DNA of 64,000 nt from Affinirhizobium straminoryzae (GTDB taxonomy: Bacteria > Pseudomonadota > Alphaproteobacteria > Rhizobiales > Rhizobiaceae). Where the stretch lies: assembly GCF_007004135.1 (NCBI RefSeq), contig NZ_VJMG01000007.1:18711-82710 (forward strand), written 5' to 3'. The notes beneath the pieces are model-generated. The model was given only the letters and a program-made list of their open reading frames with translations. It made no database searches and was not told where the DNA came from. Of the stretch, positions 47,739 to 57,301 are shown piece by piece (position 1 is the stretch's first letter; each line of letters starts with the position of its first letter). The position numbers and the translations under genes are program-made.

Positions 47739-48233
47739 CTAGCGAAGATCGCGCCGCATGACAAGCGCCGCGGTTCGCGTTCCATCTGCCGCCGCATAAT
47801 AGGCCGGGCGCCTTGCCACCTGCTCAAAGCCCAGCCGCCGGTAGAGGCCGACCGCAGGCTGGTTGACCTCGTCCACCTCGAGAAACATCGATTCGGCGCC
47901 GCGATCCTGCGCCTCGCGCAGGGCGGCCTGCATCAGCCGCCAGCCGAGGCCGGAGCGCGCCACCTTTTCAGATACCGCGATGGTGAGGATTTCCGCCTCG
48001 CCGGCCGCCTCGCGCGACAGCACGAAGCCGCCCAGCGGCCGGCTGAAGAAGGCATTGGACTGCAGGGCGGAAAAGCCGAACACGCCGTTCTGGTGCAGCA
48101 GGCTCGCCACCTCTTCGGCGCTCCACTGGCGCGAAAAACGCTGGCCGTGCAGTTCGGAGGCCGGCGGGCAGTCTCCATCCTGCATGGGCACGATATCGAA
48201 GAAGGGCTTCCAGGTCAGGTAATCGTCGAACAT
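47739..48233 (-). CDS. rimI: Ribosomal-protein-S18-alanine N-acetyltransferase-like GNAT
   Basis: A 164-residue GNAT acetyltransferase next to tsaB, the usual place for RimI. The acetyl-CoA loop is R-S-G-L-G-W-R-L-M (Q/R-x-x-G-x-G/A type) and the C-terminal L-Y-R-R-L-G-F-E is typical. Nine bases after tsaB. Confidence 0.9.
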   Translation of the reverse strand: MFDDYLTWKPFFDIVPMQDGDCPPASELHGQRFSRQWSAEEVASLLHQNGVFGFSALQSNAFFSRPLGGFVLSREAAGEAEILTIAVSEKVARSGLGWRLMQAALREAQDRGAESMFLEVDEVNQPAVGLYRRLGFEQVARRPAYYAAADGTRTAALVMRRDLR

Positions 48234-48242
48234 TCCGAATCG

Positions 48243-48902
48243 TCAGGCACGTGCAAGGGCAAAACCGTCCTGCGGTTTAGCATCCGGACCGCGCAGGTAA
48301 AGCGGTTTCGGGCGCGACATTTCAGCTTTCGCTTTTGCACCGATCCGCGCCACCATGGCGATATCGAAACGATCCGGTTCGCCGGAGGCTGGCAGCCCGC
48401 TGACCAAGACCGCCGCCGTGCCGATTACAGCAGCGCCATGACGGGCGGCGAGTTCGCTCAGTCCCTCAAGCGTCAGGATTGCGGGTTCGCCAAGCGGCTC
48501 CCCCTGCCCGTCAAAGGCCTGCGCATAGATCTCGTCGCGCTTGGCATCCATGGCGGCGATCACCGGCTCTCCCGGATGCGCGGCAAGATGCGATTGCGCC
48601 AGAGCCTCCAGCGTTGTGACCCCGACCGAGGGAATGCCAAGCGCAAGCGCCAGGCCGCGGGCAGCGGCGACACCGACGCGGATGCCGGTAAACGAGCCGG
48701 GGCCGATCGTCACGGCCACGCGGTCGAGATCATGCAGCGAGAGGCCGGCTGTCGCCAGCACCTCCTCGATCATCGCCATCAGCCGCTCCGCATGGCCCTT
48801 GCCGATGCGTTCAGTCACGCTCGCCAGCAGCACATCTGTCGAAGCGTCGAGGACCGCGGCGGAACAATCCACCCCGGCCGTATCGATGGCGAGGATCTTC
48901 AT
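48243..48902 (-). CDS. tsaB: tRNA threonylcarbamoyladenosine synthesis protein TsaB
   Basis: Scaffold and activator of TsaD in making t6A37 of tRNA. Of 219 residues, the ASKHA-fold start M-K-I-L-A-I-D-T-A and V-T-I-G-P-G-S-F-T-G-I-R-V-G are diagnostic. ATG at 48902; longer in-frame upstream starts run into nfuA. Seven bases after nfuA. Confidence 0.95.
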   Translation of the reverse strand: MKILAIDTAGVDCSAAVLDASTDVLLASVTERIGKGHAERLMAMIEEVLATAGLSLHDLDRVAVTIGPGSFTGIRVGVAAARGLALALGIPSVGVTTLEALAQSHLAAHPGEPVIAAMDAKRDEIYAQAFDGQGEPLGEPAILTLEGLSELAARHGAAVIGTAAVLVSGLPASGEPDRFDIAMVARIGAKAKAEMSRPKPLYLRGPDAKPQDGFALARA

Positions 48903-48909
48903 GATGAAA

Positions 48910-49476
48910 TCAGAGCGCCTCGACTGCCTGCACTTCCGGCACGAAATGCTTGAGCAGGTTCTGCACGCCATGCTTCAGCGTGGCCGTCGACGACGGGCAG
49001 CCCGAGCAGGCGCCCTTCATGTTGAGATAGACAGTGCCGTCACGGAAACCCTTGAAGGTGATATCGCCGCCATCCTGGGCAACGGCCGGGCGCACGCGGG
49101 TTTCCAGCAGTTCCTTGATGGTCGCGACGATCGTCTCGTCCTGATCCTCGAAGAACTCGCCTTCCTCGTCGGTCATCTCGGCAAGGCTTGCGCTGCCGCC
49201 CATGACCGGCTGGCCGGACATGAAATGCTCCATGATCGAACCGAGGATCGCCGGCTTTAGGTGCTGCCACTCCTGCGCTTCCTTGGTGACCGTCACGAAA
49301 TCATAGCCGAAATAGACGGCCGTGACGCCCGGAATGGAAAACAGGCGGGCGGCGAGCGGCGAAGCCTGCGCTTCGTCGGCATTGCGGAAATCGGCCGTTC
49401 CCTTGTCCATCACCACCTTGCCGGGCAGGAACTTGAGGGTTGCCGGGTTCGGCGTGGCTTCTGTCTGAATGAACAT
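48910..49476 (-). CDS. nfuA: Fe-S cluster carrier of the NfuA type
   Basis: A 188-residue NfuA-like carrier: N-terminal scaffold domain (M-F-I-Q-T-E-A-T-P-N-P) and C-terminal NifU-like domain with R-P-A-V-A-Q-D-G-G-D and the cluster-binding C-S-G-C-P. It delivers 4Fe-4S clusters to apo-enzymes. First gene of the long leftward operon, behind a good promoter that overlaps an Irr-like box. Confidence 0.95.
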   Translation of the reverse strand: MFIQTEATPNPATLKFLPGKVVMDKGTADFRNADEAQASPLAARLFSIPGVTAVYFGYDFVTVTKEAQEWQHLKPAILGSIMEHFMSGQPVMGGSASLAEMTDEEGEFFEDQDETIVATIKELLETRVRPAVAQDGGDITFKGFRDGTVYLNMKGACSGCPSSTATLKHGVQNLLKHFVPEVQAVEAL

Positions 49477-49508
49477 CGTCGGGCTCCTGGGCGCCGTGAT
49501 GGCACCAC

Positions 49509-49525
49509 TTTAGAATTCTTCCAAA
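49509..49525. promoter_or_regulatory. Irr box (ICE-like) at the nfuA promoter
   Basis: TTTAGAA-TTC-TTCCAAA matches the iron-control element TTTAGAA-N3-TTCTAAA with one mismatch. It lies just downstream of the -10 hexamer, around the transcription start, a position for repression by Irr when iron is low. Irr control of Fe-S and heme genes is established in rhizobia; here it is inference from the motif. Confidence 0.6.
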
Positions 49526-49527
49526 GA

Positions 49528-49556
49528 AGATAGTCCGGATCAGGTTTGCATTCAAG
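49528..49556 (-). promoter_or_regulatory. Promoter of nfuA
   Basis: On the minus strand CTTGAA (49551-49556), 17 bases, CTATCT (49528-49533), close to the rhizobial consensus CTTGAC-N17-CTATAT. About 50 bases before the nfuA ATG, with the Irr-like box next to it. Confidence 0.65.
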
Positions 49557-49587
49557 TGCGCTCTTGGCAGCGCAAGGTCAAGGGCAC

Positions 49588-50079
49588 TCAGCAGAGTGCG
49601 TCGATTTCGTCATTGGTCAACGTATCCGGCAACACGGTGACGGGTATCGGAAAGGCACTGCCGCGTCCGGCAATCGAGGTGACGAGCGGCCCGGGGCCCT
49701 CCTTGGTGGAGCCGGCAGCCAGAACGAGAATGGCAATATCGCGGTCTTCCTCGATGGCGGCATTGATCTCGTCGCTCGCGGTACCCTCGCGGATCACCAC
49801 TTCCGGATCGATGCCGATCGTCTCGCGCACCTTCTGGGCGGCCTTGGCCATCACGGCCTCCGCCTCCTCGCGCGCTTCGGCCCGCATGATCTGCTCGACA
49901 CCCAGCCATTGCTGGAAATCGCCTTCAGGAATGACGAAGAGCAGGACGAGGCCGCCATTGGAATTCTGCGCGCGGCGGCCGGCATAATGCACGGCCTTCT
50001 CGCATTCCGGCGTGCCATCGATGACGGCCATGAACTTGCGCCGGTGCCCCTCCAGCCGTGAAAGCCGTCTTGAAACCAT
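49588..50079 (-). CDS. Universal stress protein family protein
   Basis: A 163-residue single-domain UspA-like protein: F-M-A-V-I-D-G-T-P-E-C-E at the first strand; the later ATP-loop G-x2-G-x9-G-S/T is degenerate, so nucleotide binding is doubtful. Located between nfuA and trpS, each on the same strand but with larger gaps, so probably expressed alone. Stress role inferred. Confidence 0.85.
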   Translation of the reverse strand: MVSRRLSRLEGHRRKFMAVIDGTPECEKAVHYAGRRAQNSNGGLVLLFVIPEGDFQQWLGVEQIMRAEAREEAEAVMAKAAQKVRETIGIDPEVVIREGTASDEINAAIEEDRDIAILVLAAGSTKEGPGPLVTSIAGRGSAFPIPVTVLPDTLTNDEIDALC

Positions 50080-50130
50080 GATCGCTCCCCTGTCTCGAAA
50101 CGCCTTGGCGCGAACTTATACGAAAGCCGC

Positions 50131-50168
50131 AAAATGAAAACCCGCCGATCCCTGCGGGGATCGACGGG
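50131..50168 (-). terminator. Terminator after trpS
   Basis: On the minus strand a 12-base stem CCCGTCGATCCC/GGGATCGGCGGG with loop CGCA and one T-G wobble is followed by TTTTCATTTT. It ends transcription from trpS before the stress-protein gene. Confidence 0.88.
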
Positions 50169-50191
50169 CAGAGATTTGGGTGGCGTTGCAA

Positions 50192-51256
50192 TCAGCGCAG
50201 GAAGCCGACGATATCGAACACGTCCTTCATCACGGCTTCGGCGCGGGCACCGGCCCGCTCGCCACCATCGCGAAGGATGGCGTCGATATGGCTGGTGTCG
50301 CCCAAGAGGCGCTGCATTTCCGCGCTGATCGGGGAGAGCACATGCACGGCCAGATCGGCAAGCGCCGGCTTGAAGACCGAGAACTGCTGGCCTCCGAATT
50401 CGCCAAGCACTTCGGCCTTCGTCTTGTCGGCAAGGGCTGCATAGATGCCGACCAGGTTGTCCGCCTCGGGACGTCCCTGCAGGCCATCCACCTCCGACGG
50501 CAGGCCGTCCGGATCAGTCTTCGCCTTGCGGATCTTCTTCAGGATCTCGTCGGCATCGTCCGTCAGGTTGATGCGCGACAGATCCGACGGATCAGACTTC
50601 GACATTTTCTTGGTACCGTCGCGGAGCGACATCACGCGCGGCGCCGGACCATCGATCAGCGGCTCGACCAGCGGGAAGTAACCGTGGATCGGCTCCTCGC
50701 CAACGACCATGTCCACACCCTTGCCGGTGGCGCGGATCTTGTCCTGGAAGTCGATGTTGAACTTCTGGGCGATGTCGCGCGCCAGTTCCAGATGCTGCTT
50801 CTGGTCGTCACCAACAGGCACATGGGTCGCGCGGTAGACGAGAATGTCGGCCGCCATCAGGCTCGGATAGGCGAGCAGGCCGAGCGAGGCATTCTCGCGG
50901 TCCTTGCCGGCTTTGTCCTTGAACTGCGTCATGCGGTTCATCCAGCCGATGCGGGCGACGCAATTGAACACCCAGGCGAGTTCCGCATGCTGCGGCACGG
51001 CCGCCTGATTGAAGACGATATGCTTCACCGGATCGATGCCCGACGCGATGAAGGCGGCGGCAATCGAGCGGATCTGGCCGCGCAGATCGTCATGGACCAG
51101 TTGCGCCGTGATGGCATGCAGATCGACGACGCAATAGATGCAGTCGTTGTTTTCCTGCAGCGCCACGAACTTGCGGATCGCGCCGAGATAATTGCCGAGA
51201 TGGAGATTGCCGGTGGGCTGGACGCCCGAAAAGACGAGCGGGGAGAAGGTGTTCAT
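50192..51256 (-). CDS. trpS: Tryptophanyl-tRNA synthetase
   Basis: Class I synthetase charging tRNA-Trp; 354 residues. Signatures: G-N-L-H-L-G-N (HIGH type) near the N-terminus and K-M-S-K-S. ATG at 51256 ([16 protein letters not shown]). In related rhizobia murJ and glnD lie beside trpS; here a VOC gene and the peptide transporter operon come between. No T-box or attenuator was seen in 51257-51460. Confidence 0.97.
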   Translation of the reverse strand: MNTFSPLVFSGVQPTGNLHLGNYLGAIRKFVALQENNDCIYCVVDLHAITAQLVHDDLRGQIRSIAAAFIASGIDPVKHIVFNQAAVPQHAELAWVFNCVARIGWMNRMTQFKDKAGKDRENASLGLLAYPSLMAADILVYRATHVPVGDDQKQHLELARDIAQKFNIDFQDKIRATGKGVDMVVGEEPIHGYFPLVEPLIDGPAPRVMSLRDGTKKMSKSDPSDLSRINLTDDADEILKKIRKAKTDPDGLPSEVDGLQGRPEADNLVGIYAALADKTKAEVLGEFGGQQFSVFKPALADLAVHVLSPISAEMQRLLGDTSHIDAILRDGGERAGARAEAVMKDVFDIVGFLR

Positions 51257-51460
51257 CGCATCCTCGATAGGCTGGTGGAGGGCCACAGGCGTTCGGAAAC
51301 GAGGCATCGGAAAGGGTGACGATCTTCCCGCGTCCCGCCCCTTAAGGCCAGGGTTTTTACGCGGCGCATCAAGCATGGCAGAGCGCGTTCGATCAAGTGA
51401 CTTGCGGACAACAGGACAGGATTAAATCCAGTACAAGACTTCCTCCGGTCTCCGCGGTGC

Positions 51461-51862
51461 TCAGGCGGCAGCGTGCTGGATCAGATCCCACAGATTGCCA
51501 TAGAGATCGGCGAAGACGGCAACCGTGCCATAGGGCTCATGACGCGGCGCTTCGAGAAAGCGCACGCCTTTGGCGAGATAGGCGGCATGGTCGCGGGAAA
51601 AATCATCCGTCTTTAGAAAGAAGCTGACGCGACCGGCCGTCTGGTTGCCAATCGCCGCCCGTTCCATGTCGCCATCGGCACGGGCGAGCAGAAGGCTGGC
51701 CCCCTCCGCCCCCTTCGGCTTGACGACCACCCAGCGCTTGCCCGCCTCCGGCAGGGGACTGTCGAACACGCAGTCGAAGCCCAGGATGCCGCAATAGAAA
51801 TCCTTGGCGCGATCATAGTCATCGACGATCAGGGTGACGAGAAACAGCGATTGGGCCGACAT
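51461..51862 (-). CDS. VOC (glyoxalase/bleomycin-resistance fold) protein
   Basis: A 133-residue protein with two beta-alpha-beta-beta-beta modules: V-D-D-Y-D-R-A-K-D-F-Y near the start and F-A-D-L-Y-G-N-L-W-D-L at the end. The family includes glyoxalase I, dioxygenases and drug-binding proteins; substrate unknown. ATG at 51862. It follows the transporter operon terminator and lies between it and trpS. Confidence 0.86.
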   Translation of the reverse strand: MSAQSLFLVTLIVDDYDRAKDFYCGILGFDCVFDSPLPEAGKRWVVVKPKGAEGASLLLARADGDMERAAIGNQTAGRVSFFLKTDDFSRDHAAYLAKGVRFLEAPRHEPYGTVAVFADLYGNLWDLIQHAAA

Positions 51863-51925
51863 GGCAGGTCTCCGGGTTGACGGTCAAAGAGTGCATGGCG
51901 AACCGGATCATGCAACATCCTCCAC

Positions 51926-51960
51926 GAAAAACGCCCGGCTCCGTATGCCGGAACCGGGCG
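51926..51960 (-). terminator. Terminator of the peptide transporter operon
   Basis: On the minus strand a 12-base stem CGCCCGGTTCCG/CGGAGCCGGGCG with a five-base loop is followed by TTTTTCG. It begins about 28 bases after the ATPase stop. Confidence 0.9.
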
Positions 51961-51987
51961 CTTACATGCCTCAAGGGAGAGCCACGG

Positions 51988-53598
51988 TCAGTGCGTGAAG
52001 GCAGCCGCGATCAGAGCCTTGGTATAATCCTGCGCCGGGCTTTCGAAGATGTCGTCCGTCGGCCCCTCCTCGACGATCCTGCCGCTCTTCATGACGATCA
52101 CATGGTCCGAGATCGCCCGGATGACCGACAGGTCGTGGCTGATGAAGACATAGGAGAGATCGTGCTTCTGCTGCAGGTCGCGCAGAAGTTCGATCACCTG
52201 CCGCTGCACGGAGCGGTCGAGCGCGGAGGTCGGCTCGTCGAGGATCACCACCTTCGGCTTGAGGATCATCGAACGGGCAATCGCGATGCGCTGGCGCTGG
52301 CCGCCGGAAAACTCGTGCGGATAGCGGTTGCGGGCCGCCGGATCGAGGCCGACTTCCTTCAGCGCCTCGATCGCCCGCTTGTCGCGGTCGGCCTTGGTCA
52401 GGTTCGGCTCGTGCACGTAGAGCCCTTCGGTGATGATCTCGCCCACCGTCTGGCGCGGCGACAGCGATCCGTAGGGGTCCTGGAACACCAGCTGCATCTG
52501 GCGGCGGAAGGGACGCATGGCCTTGCGGTCGAGCAGCGAGATATCGCTGGTGTCGAAGCGGTAGCGGCCATCCGATTCGAGAAGCCGGAGCAGCGCACGC
52601 CCGAGCGTCGACTTGCCTGACCCCGATTCACCGACGATGCCGATGGTCTGGCCCTGGCGCAGCGTAACATTGACGCTGTCCACGGCGCGGAACTTGCGGC
52701 TCGTCTTGAACAGGATGCCGGAGCCGATCTCGAAATCGACGGTCACGTTGCGGCCTTCGAGAATGACCGGCGCATTGGCGGGCGGTGCCGCCTTCGACCC
52801 GCTCGGCTCCGAGGCCAGCAGCATCTTCGTATAGTCATGCTGCGCATGCTCGAAGATCGCGTCGCGCGTACCCTGTTCGACAATCTCGCCGCGCCGCATC
52901 ACCACCACGCGGTCCGCGACGTGCTTCACCACGCCGAGATCGTGGGTGATCAGCACGATCGCCATGCCGAAGCGCTTCTGCAGATCGGCGAGCAGATCGA
53001 GGATCTGCGCCTGGATCGTCACGTCGAGCGCCGTGGTCGGCTCGTCGGCGATCAGCAGGTCCGGTTCGTTGGCGAGCGCCATGGCGATCATCACGCGCTG
53101 GCGCTGGCCGCCCGACATTTCATGCGGATAGCTGTCGATACGGCGCTCCGGCTCGGGAATGCCGACCAGCTTCAGAAGCTCCAGCACGCGGGCACGGGCC
53201 TGGCGCTTGCCCATGCCGCGATGGTGCACCAGCGGCTCGGCGATCTGCTTGCCAATCGTGTAGAGCGGATCGAGCGAGGTCATCGGCTCCTGGAAGATCA
53301 TGGTGATCTTCGAGCCGCGCACGGCGTTCAGCCGGCCAAGATCGGCGCCGATCATTTCCGTATTGCCGTAACGGGCGGAGCCGGACACCTTGCCGTTGGC
53401 GGCGAGCAGACCCATGATCGCCATCATGGTCTGGCTCTTGCCGGAACCGGATTCGCCGACGATGGCCAGTGTCTCGCCCTTCTTCACGGAGAAGCTGGTG
53501 CCCTTGACGGCCTGAACCTCGCCATCCGGCGTCGAAAAATTAACCTTGAGGTCCTTGACCGTCAGTACGGTGCTGTTTGCGTCGTTCATGTCAGCCAT
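51988..53598 (-). CDS. Peptide ABC transporter, fused double ATPase (OppD-OppF type)
   Basis: A 536-residue protein with two ABC ATPase domains fused in one chain: Walker A G-E-S-G-S-G-K-S twice (about 45 and 325), two signature sequences (M-S-G-G-Q-R-Q-R and F-S-G-G-Q-R-Q-R), and two D-E-P-T segments. Like GsiA and YejF, it drives import of peptides or nickel-like substrates through the two permeases upstream. The start ATG at 53598 is two bases after the permease stop; the frame is open further upstream antisense only. Confidence 0.94.
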   Translation of the reverse strand: MADMNDANSTVLTVKDLKVNFSTPDGEVQAVKGTSFSVKKGETLAIVGESGSGKSQTMMAIMGLLAANGKVSGSARYGNTEMIGADLGRLNAVRGSKITMIFQEPMTSLDPLYTIGKQIAEPLVHHRGMGKRQARARVLELLKLVGIPEPERRIDSYPHEMSGGQRQRVMIAMALANEPDLLIADEPTTALDVTIQAQILDLLADLQKRFGMAIVLITHDLGVVKHVADRVVVMRRGEIVEQGTRDAIFEHAQHDYTKMLLASEPSGSKAAPPANAPVILEGRNVTVDFEIGSGILFKTSRKFRAVDSVNVTLRQGQTIGIVGESGSGKSTLGRALLRLLESDGRYRFDTSDISLLDRKAMRPFRRQMQLVFQDPYGSLSPRQTVGEIITEGLYVHEPNLTKADRDKRAIEALKEVGLDPAARNRYPHEFSGGQRQRIAIARSMILKPKVVILDEPTSALDRSVQRQVIELLRDLQQKHDLSYVFISHDLSVIRAISDHVIVMKSGRIVEEGPTDDIFESPAQDYTKALIAAAFTH

Positions 53599-53600
53599 TG

Positions 53601-54725
53601 TCAGCGATCCTTCGGGTCGAGCGCATCGCGCAGGCCGTCGCCGACGAAATTCAGCGAAAACAGCGTGATGACGAAGAAGGTCGCGGGGAAGATGAGAAGC
53701 CAGGGCGCGTTCTGCATGTTGGCGGCACCCTCGGAAATCAGCGTGCCCCAGCTGGCAAGCGGCGCCTGGACGCCGAGGCCGAGGAAGGACAGGAAGCTTT
53801 CCGTCAGGATCACATGCGGCACCACGACGGTGACGAACACGATGACCGGGCCGATGGTGTTCGGGATGATGTGGCGGCGGATGATCTGCCAGTCGGTCAG
53901 CCCCAGTGCCTGGGCGGCGCCCACGAATTCGCGCCGCTTCAGGGACAGCGTCTGGCCGCGCACGATGCGGGCCATTTCCAGCCATTGCACCGCCCCGATG
54001 ACGACGAAGATCAGCACCACGGAACGGCCGAAGAAGACCACCATCACCACGACGAGGAAGACGAAGGGCAGCGAATAGAGGATCTCGACCACGCGCATCA
54101 TGACGTTGTCGATGCGCCCGCCGAGATAGCCGGAAGTCGCGCCGTAGACGACGCCGATGCCGAGCGAGACGAGCGAAGCGGCAAGGCCGACGGCAATCGA
54201 GATCTGGCCGCCGAGCATCACGCGCACGAGGAGGTCGCGGCCATTGCTGTCGGTGCCGAAGGGGAAATATTCCTGCGCTACGCGGCCGGTCAGAACCATG
54301 GACAGCTGGTCCGGCGCGGTTTCCTTGACCTGCGTGTCCTTGAACTCGTTGACGCGGTCGAAATAGCGGACGGTACGCGGATCGATCGGGCTTGCCGAGG
54401 ACACCTTGACCATGAAGGTGCCGTTGCTCACCTCGAAACTGTCCAGCGTCAGGCGCGCGCGCTTGGCCGTTGCATCCGCCACGTCCTTCAGCGTCGCGGT
54501 TTCCGGAAGAGGCTTCAGGCTGGGCGGCACCGAAACATAGGACGGGAAGACCTCGTCATACTGGTGCGACACCACGAAGGGCCCGCCGAAGGAGAAGAGC
54601 GCGATCAAGAACAGCATGAACAGGCCGCCCATCGCCGCCTTGTTGCGACGGAAGCGGAGCCAGGCGAGCTGGCCGAGGCTGCGGCCCTCGACCGTCTTTG
54701 CGGTTGTCTTGGAGGTATCAGTCAT
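53601..54725 (-). CDS. Peptide ABC transporter permease (OppC type)
   Basis: A 374-residue inner-membrane permease with an N-terminal OppC_N TM segment, a ~100-residue periplasmic loop, and the binding-protein-dependent transport domain with the coupling motif E-F-V-G-A-A-Q-A-L-G. Six TM segments. ATG at 54725; the first eight bases overlap the end of the upstream permease gene. Larger than usual OppC (about 300) owing to the periplasmic insert, as in YejE. Confidence 0.92.
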   Translation of the reverse strand: MTDTSKTTAKTVEGRSLGQLAWLRFRRNKAAMGGLFMLFLIALFSFGGPFVVSHQYDEVFPSYVSVPPSLKPLPETATLKDVADATAKRARLTLDSFEVSNGTFMVKVSSASPIDPRTVRYFDRVNEFKDTQVKETAPDQLSMVLTGRVAQEYFPFGTDSNGRDLLVRVMLGGQISIAVGLAASLVSLGIGVVYGATSGYLGGRIDNVMMRVVEILYSLPFVFLVVVMVVFFGRSVVLIFVVIGAVQWLEMARIVRGQTLSLKRREFVGAAQALGLTDWQIIRRHIIPNTIGPVIVFVTVVVPHVILTESFLSFLGLGVQAPLASWGTLISEGAANMQNAPWLLIFPATFFVITLFSLNFVGDGLRDALDPKDR

Positions 54726-55641
54726 GGCGGACCCTCGGGTCGAGGAGGCCATAGGCGATGTCGACCAGCAGGTTGAAGACGATCACGAACACCGCGACGA
54801 TGACGACGGTGGCCATGACCAGGGGATAGTCGCGGTTCAGCGCGCCGAGCACGAAGAAACGACCGATGCCCGGAATGGTGAAGATGCTTTCGACCACGGC
54901 CGAGCCGGTCAGCAGCGCGGCGGCCGCCGGCGCCAGATAGGAGACGACCGGCAGCATCGCACCGCGCAGCGCGTGCGTGATGACGACGACGCGCGACGGC
55001 AGGCCATAGGCTTTGGCGGTACGGATATGGTCGGTGTGCAGCGCCTCGATCATCGAGCCGCGCGTCAGGCGCGCGATGATGGCGATCTGCGGCAGCGCCA
55101 GAACCGTGATTGGCAGCGCCAGCTGGCGGAACGAGCCATCCCCCCAGCCACCGGCCGGCAGCCAGCCCAGAATGAGCGCGAAGATCAAGGTGAGAACCGG
55201 GCCCATCACGAAGGTCGGCACCGTGATCCCGACGGTCGAGACAGACATCAGGGCGATGTCGATGATGCCGTTCTGGCGAAGGGCAGCGGTGGTGCCCAGA
55301 ATAACGCCGCCGACAAGCGCGATCAGAAGTGCCGTCGAGCCGATCTGCACGGAATAGGGCAGCGCCTGCGCGATCAACTGCGCAACTGTATTGTCCTTGT
55401 AGATGAAGCTCGGACCGAAATCGCCGCGGACGGCATTGCCGAGATAGTGGATGTACTGGATCCACAGCGGCTGGTCGAGCTGGTAGGTCTTCATGATGTT
55501 CGCCATGGTTTCCGGCGGCAGCGGGCGTTCGAGATCGAACGGGCCGCCCGGTGCAAAGCGCATCAGGAAGAAGGAAATCGTGATGACGAGGAACACCGTG
55601 GGCACGGCGCTCGCCAGTCGTCGCAGAACGAAGTTGATCAT
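54718..55641 (-). CDS. Peptide ABC transporter permease (OppB type)
   Basis: A 307-residue permease with six TM segments and the coupling motif D-H-I-R-T-A-K-A-Y-G-L. ATG at 55641 (M-I-N-F-V-L-R-R). Ends inside the start of the OppC-type gene (8-base overlap), so translation is coupled. A hairpin lies between it and the binding-protein gene. Confidence 0.93.
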   Translation of the reverse strand: MINFVLRRLASAVPTVFLVITISFFLMRFAPGGPFDLERPLPPETMANIMKTYQLDQPLWIQYIHYLGNAVRGDFGPSFIYKDNTVAQLIAQALPYSVQIGSTALLIALVGGVILGTTAALRQNGIIDIALMSVSTVGITVPTFVMGPVLTLIFALILGWLPAGGWGDGSFRQLALPITVLALPQIAIIARLTRGSMIEALHTDHIRTAKAYGLPSRVVVITHALRGAMLPVVSYLAPAAAALLTGSAVVESIFTIPGIGRFFVLGALNRDYPLVMATVVIVAVFVIVFNLLVDIAYGLLDPRVRHD

Positions 55642-55654
55642 GGTCAAATAATAG

Positions 55655-55687
55655 ACGCGCGCCGAACATTTCCGTTCGACGCGCGCC
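55655..55687 (-). repeat. Hairpin between binding-protein and permease genes
   Basis: Eleven-base arms GCGCGTCGAAC and GTTCGGCGCGC (one wobble pair) around a six-base loop, without a good T-run on the transcribed side. Such structures commonly stabilise the 3' end of the binding-protein message so it is made in excess over permeases. Confidence 0.6.
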
Positions 55688-55702
55688 ATTCTCCAGAGAA
55701 CG

Positions 55703-57301
55703 TTACTTGGAAACGCTGAGGAACTTGGACAGGTGGTTGTTCGTGGCGTTGTCGACCCAGCCCTGAACCTTGTCCGAGACGAGCCACAGATCGGCAGTGC
55801 CCATCAGCGGCGCCAGCGGCTGGTCGTTGACGAGCAGGGTTTCGGCCTGGCGCAGCAGTTCCATGCGCTTGGCCACATCACGCTCCTCGTACGACTGCTT
55901 GATCAGCGCATCGTATTGCGGATTGTTGTAGTGCGGATAGTTGAACGTCTTGTTGGTGCTGACGTTCAGCGCCAGGAAGTTTTCCGGATCCGCATAGTCG
56001 GCAGCCCAGCCGGCACGCGCCACGTTGAACTTGCCGCCTTCCTTCAGGTAGGAATAGTGCGAGGCCACATCGAGGTTGACCAGCGACACATTGGCGCCGA
56101 GCGCCGTCTTCCACATGTTGGCAACCGCGGTTGCGACGCGCTCGTGGTTGGTGTTGGTGTTGTAACGGATCTCGATGTTGAGCGGCTTGCCGCCCTTGCC
56201 GTAACCGGCTTCCTTCAGAAGCTCGACAGCCTTGTCCTCGCGGTCGATCTGCGACATCGCGGCGAAGTCGGGCTGCGGCGGCTTGCCATAGCCTTCCATG
56301 CCATCGGGAACGAGCGAATAGGCCGGCAGCTGCGCGCCCTTGTAGATTTCGCTCGACAGGAAGTCGCGATCGATCGCCATGGAGAGCGCGCGACGGACGC
56401 GGATGTCGTCATAGGGCGGCTGGCGCATGTCGAAGGCATAGTAATAGGTCGACAGCGACGGCGTGACATGAACCTGGGCGCCGTAGGATGCGCGCAGGCG
56501 CTTGATCTGGTCGGCGGAGAAGTTGTAGGTGACGTCGAGTTCCTTGGCTTCGAAACGACGGACGGCAGCAGCCGCGTCTTCGATCGGGTAGAAGATTACC
56601 TTGTCGATCTTGACGTTGGCCGCATCCCAGTAGCTCTCGTTCTTCACGACGGTCAGCGAGTCATTCGGTACATGGGCCTGCAGCTTGAACGCGCCGTTCG
56701 AGACCATGTTGCCAGGCTTGACGAACTGGTCGCCGAACTTCTCGTAATTGGCCTTGCTGATCGGCAGCGCGGTATAGTGCGACAGAAGCTGCAGGAAGTA
56801 GGGCGTCGGGCGCTCCAGCGTGATTTCCAGCGTCTTGGCGTCGATGACCTTCACGCCCAGATCTTCAACCGGGGCCTTGCCCTTGTTGACGGCTTCGGCA
56901 TTCTTGATCGGGTAAAGCAGGTTCGCGTACTCGGCGGCCGTCTTCGGGTTCTCGATGCGGCGCATGGCGAACTGGAAGTCTTCCGCCGTTACCGGCGAGC
57001 CATCCGACCACTTGGCATTGTCGCGGATCTTGAAGGTGTAGACGGTCCCGTCATCGGAAACCTTCCAGCTTTCGGCGGCGCCCGGTGCGATCGCGCCCTT
57101 GGCGTCATGAATGACCAGACCCTCGAACAGGTCGTAGATCACAAAGCCCTCGATGTTGATCGAGATGTGCGCATAGTCGAGCGACTTCGGTTCGCCCGAA
57201 TTGCCGCGATGCAGCACCACTTCGGCGAGCGCCTGGCTGGAGCCAAGGAGCAGTGAGCCAAGCAAGATTGTCGTTGCCAGTTTCGTCTTCATGAGAACCA
57301 T
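55703..57301 (-). CDS. Peptide ABC transporter substrate-binding protein (OppA type)
   Basis: Periplasmic solute-binding protein (SBP_bac_5) of 532 residues with a signal peptide (M-V-L-M-K-T-K-L-A-T-T-I-L-L-G-S, cleavage near A-L-A at about 29). Family motif R-R-A-L-S-M-A-I-D-R is present. Closest in length to OppA/MppA, so oligopeptide or murein-peptide uptake is likely; ligand not determined. The ATG at 57301 is favoured because GGAAGGAT lies ten bases before it. Confidence 0.92.
   Translation of the reverse strand: MVLMKTKLATTILLGSLLLGSSQALAEVVLHRGNSGEPKSLDYAHISINIEGFVIYDLFEGLVIHDAKGAIAPGAAESWKVSDDGTVYTFKIRDNAKWSDGSPVTAEDFQFAMRRIENPKTAAEYANLLYPIKNAEAVNKGKAPVEDLGVKVIDAKTLEITLERPTPYFLQLLSHYTALPISKANYEKFGDQFVKPGNMVSNGAFKLQAHVPNDSLTVVKNESYWDAANVKIDKVIFYPIEDAAAAVRRFEAKELDVTYNFSADQIKRLRASYGAQVHVTPSLSTYYYAFDMRQPPYDDIRVRRALSMAIDRDFLSSEIYKGAQLPAYSLVPDGMEGYGKPPQPDFAAMSQIDREDKAVELLKEAGYGKGGKPLNIEIRYNTNTNHERVATAVANMWKTALGANVSLVNLDVASHYSYLKEGGKFNVARAGWAADYADPENFLALNVSTNKTFNYPHYNNPQYDALIKQSYEERDVAKRMELLRQAETLLVNDQPLAPLMGTADLWLVSDKVQGWVDNATNNHLSKFLSVSK

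Noticed and set aside
51988..53985. 665-residue version of the double ATPase
   Set aside because: The extra N-terminus is an off-frame reading of the OppC-type gene; the conserved start is at 53598.
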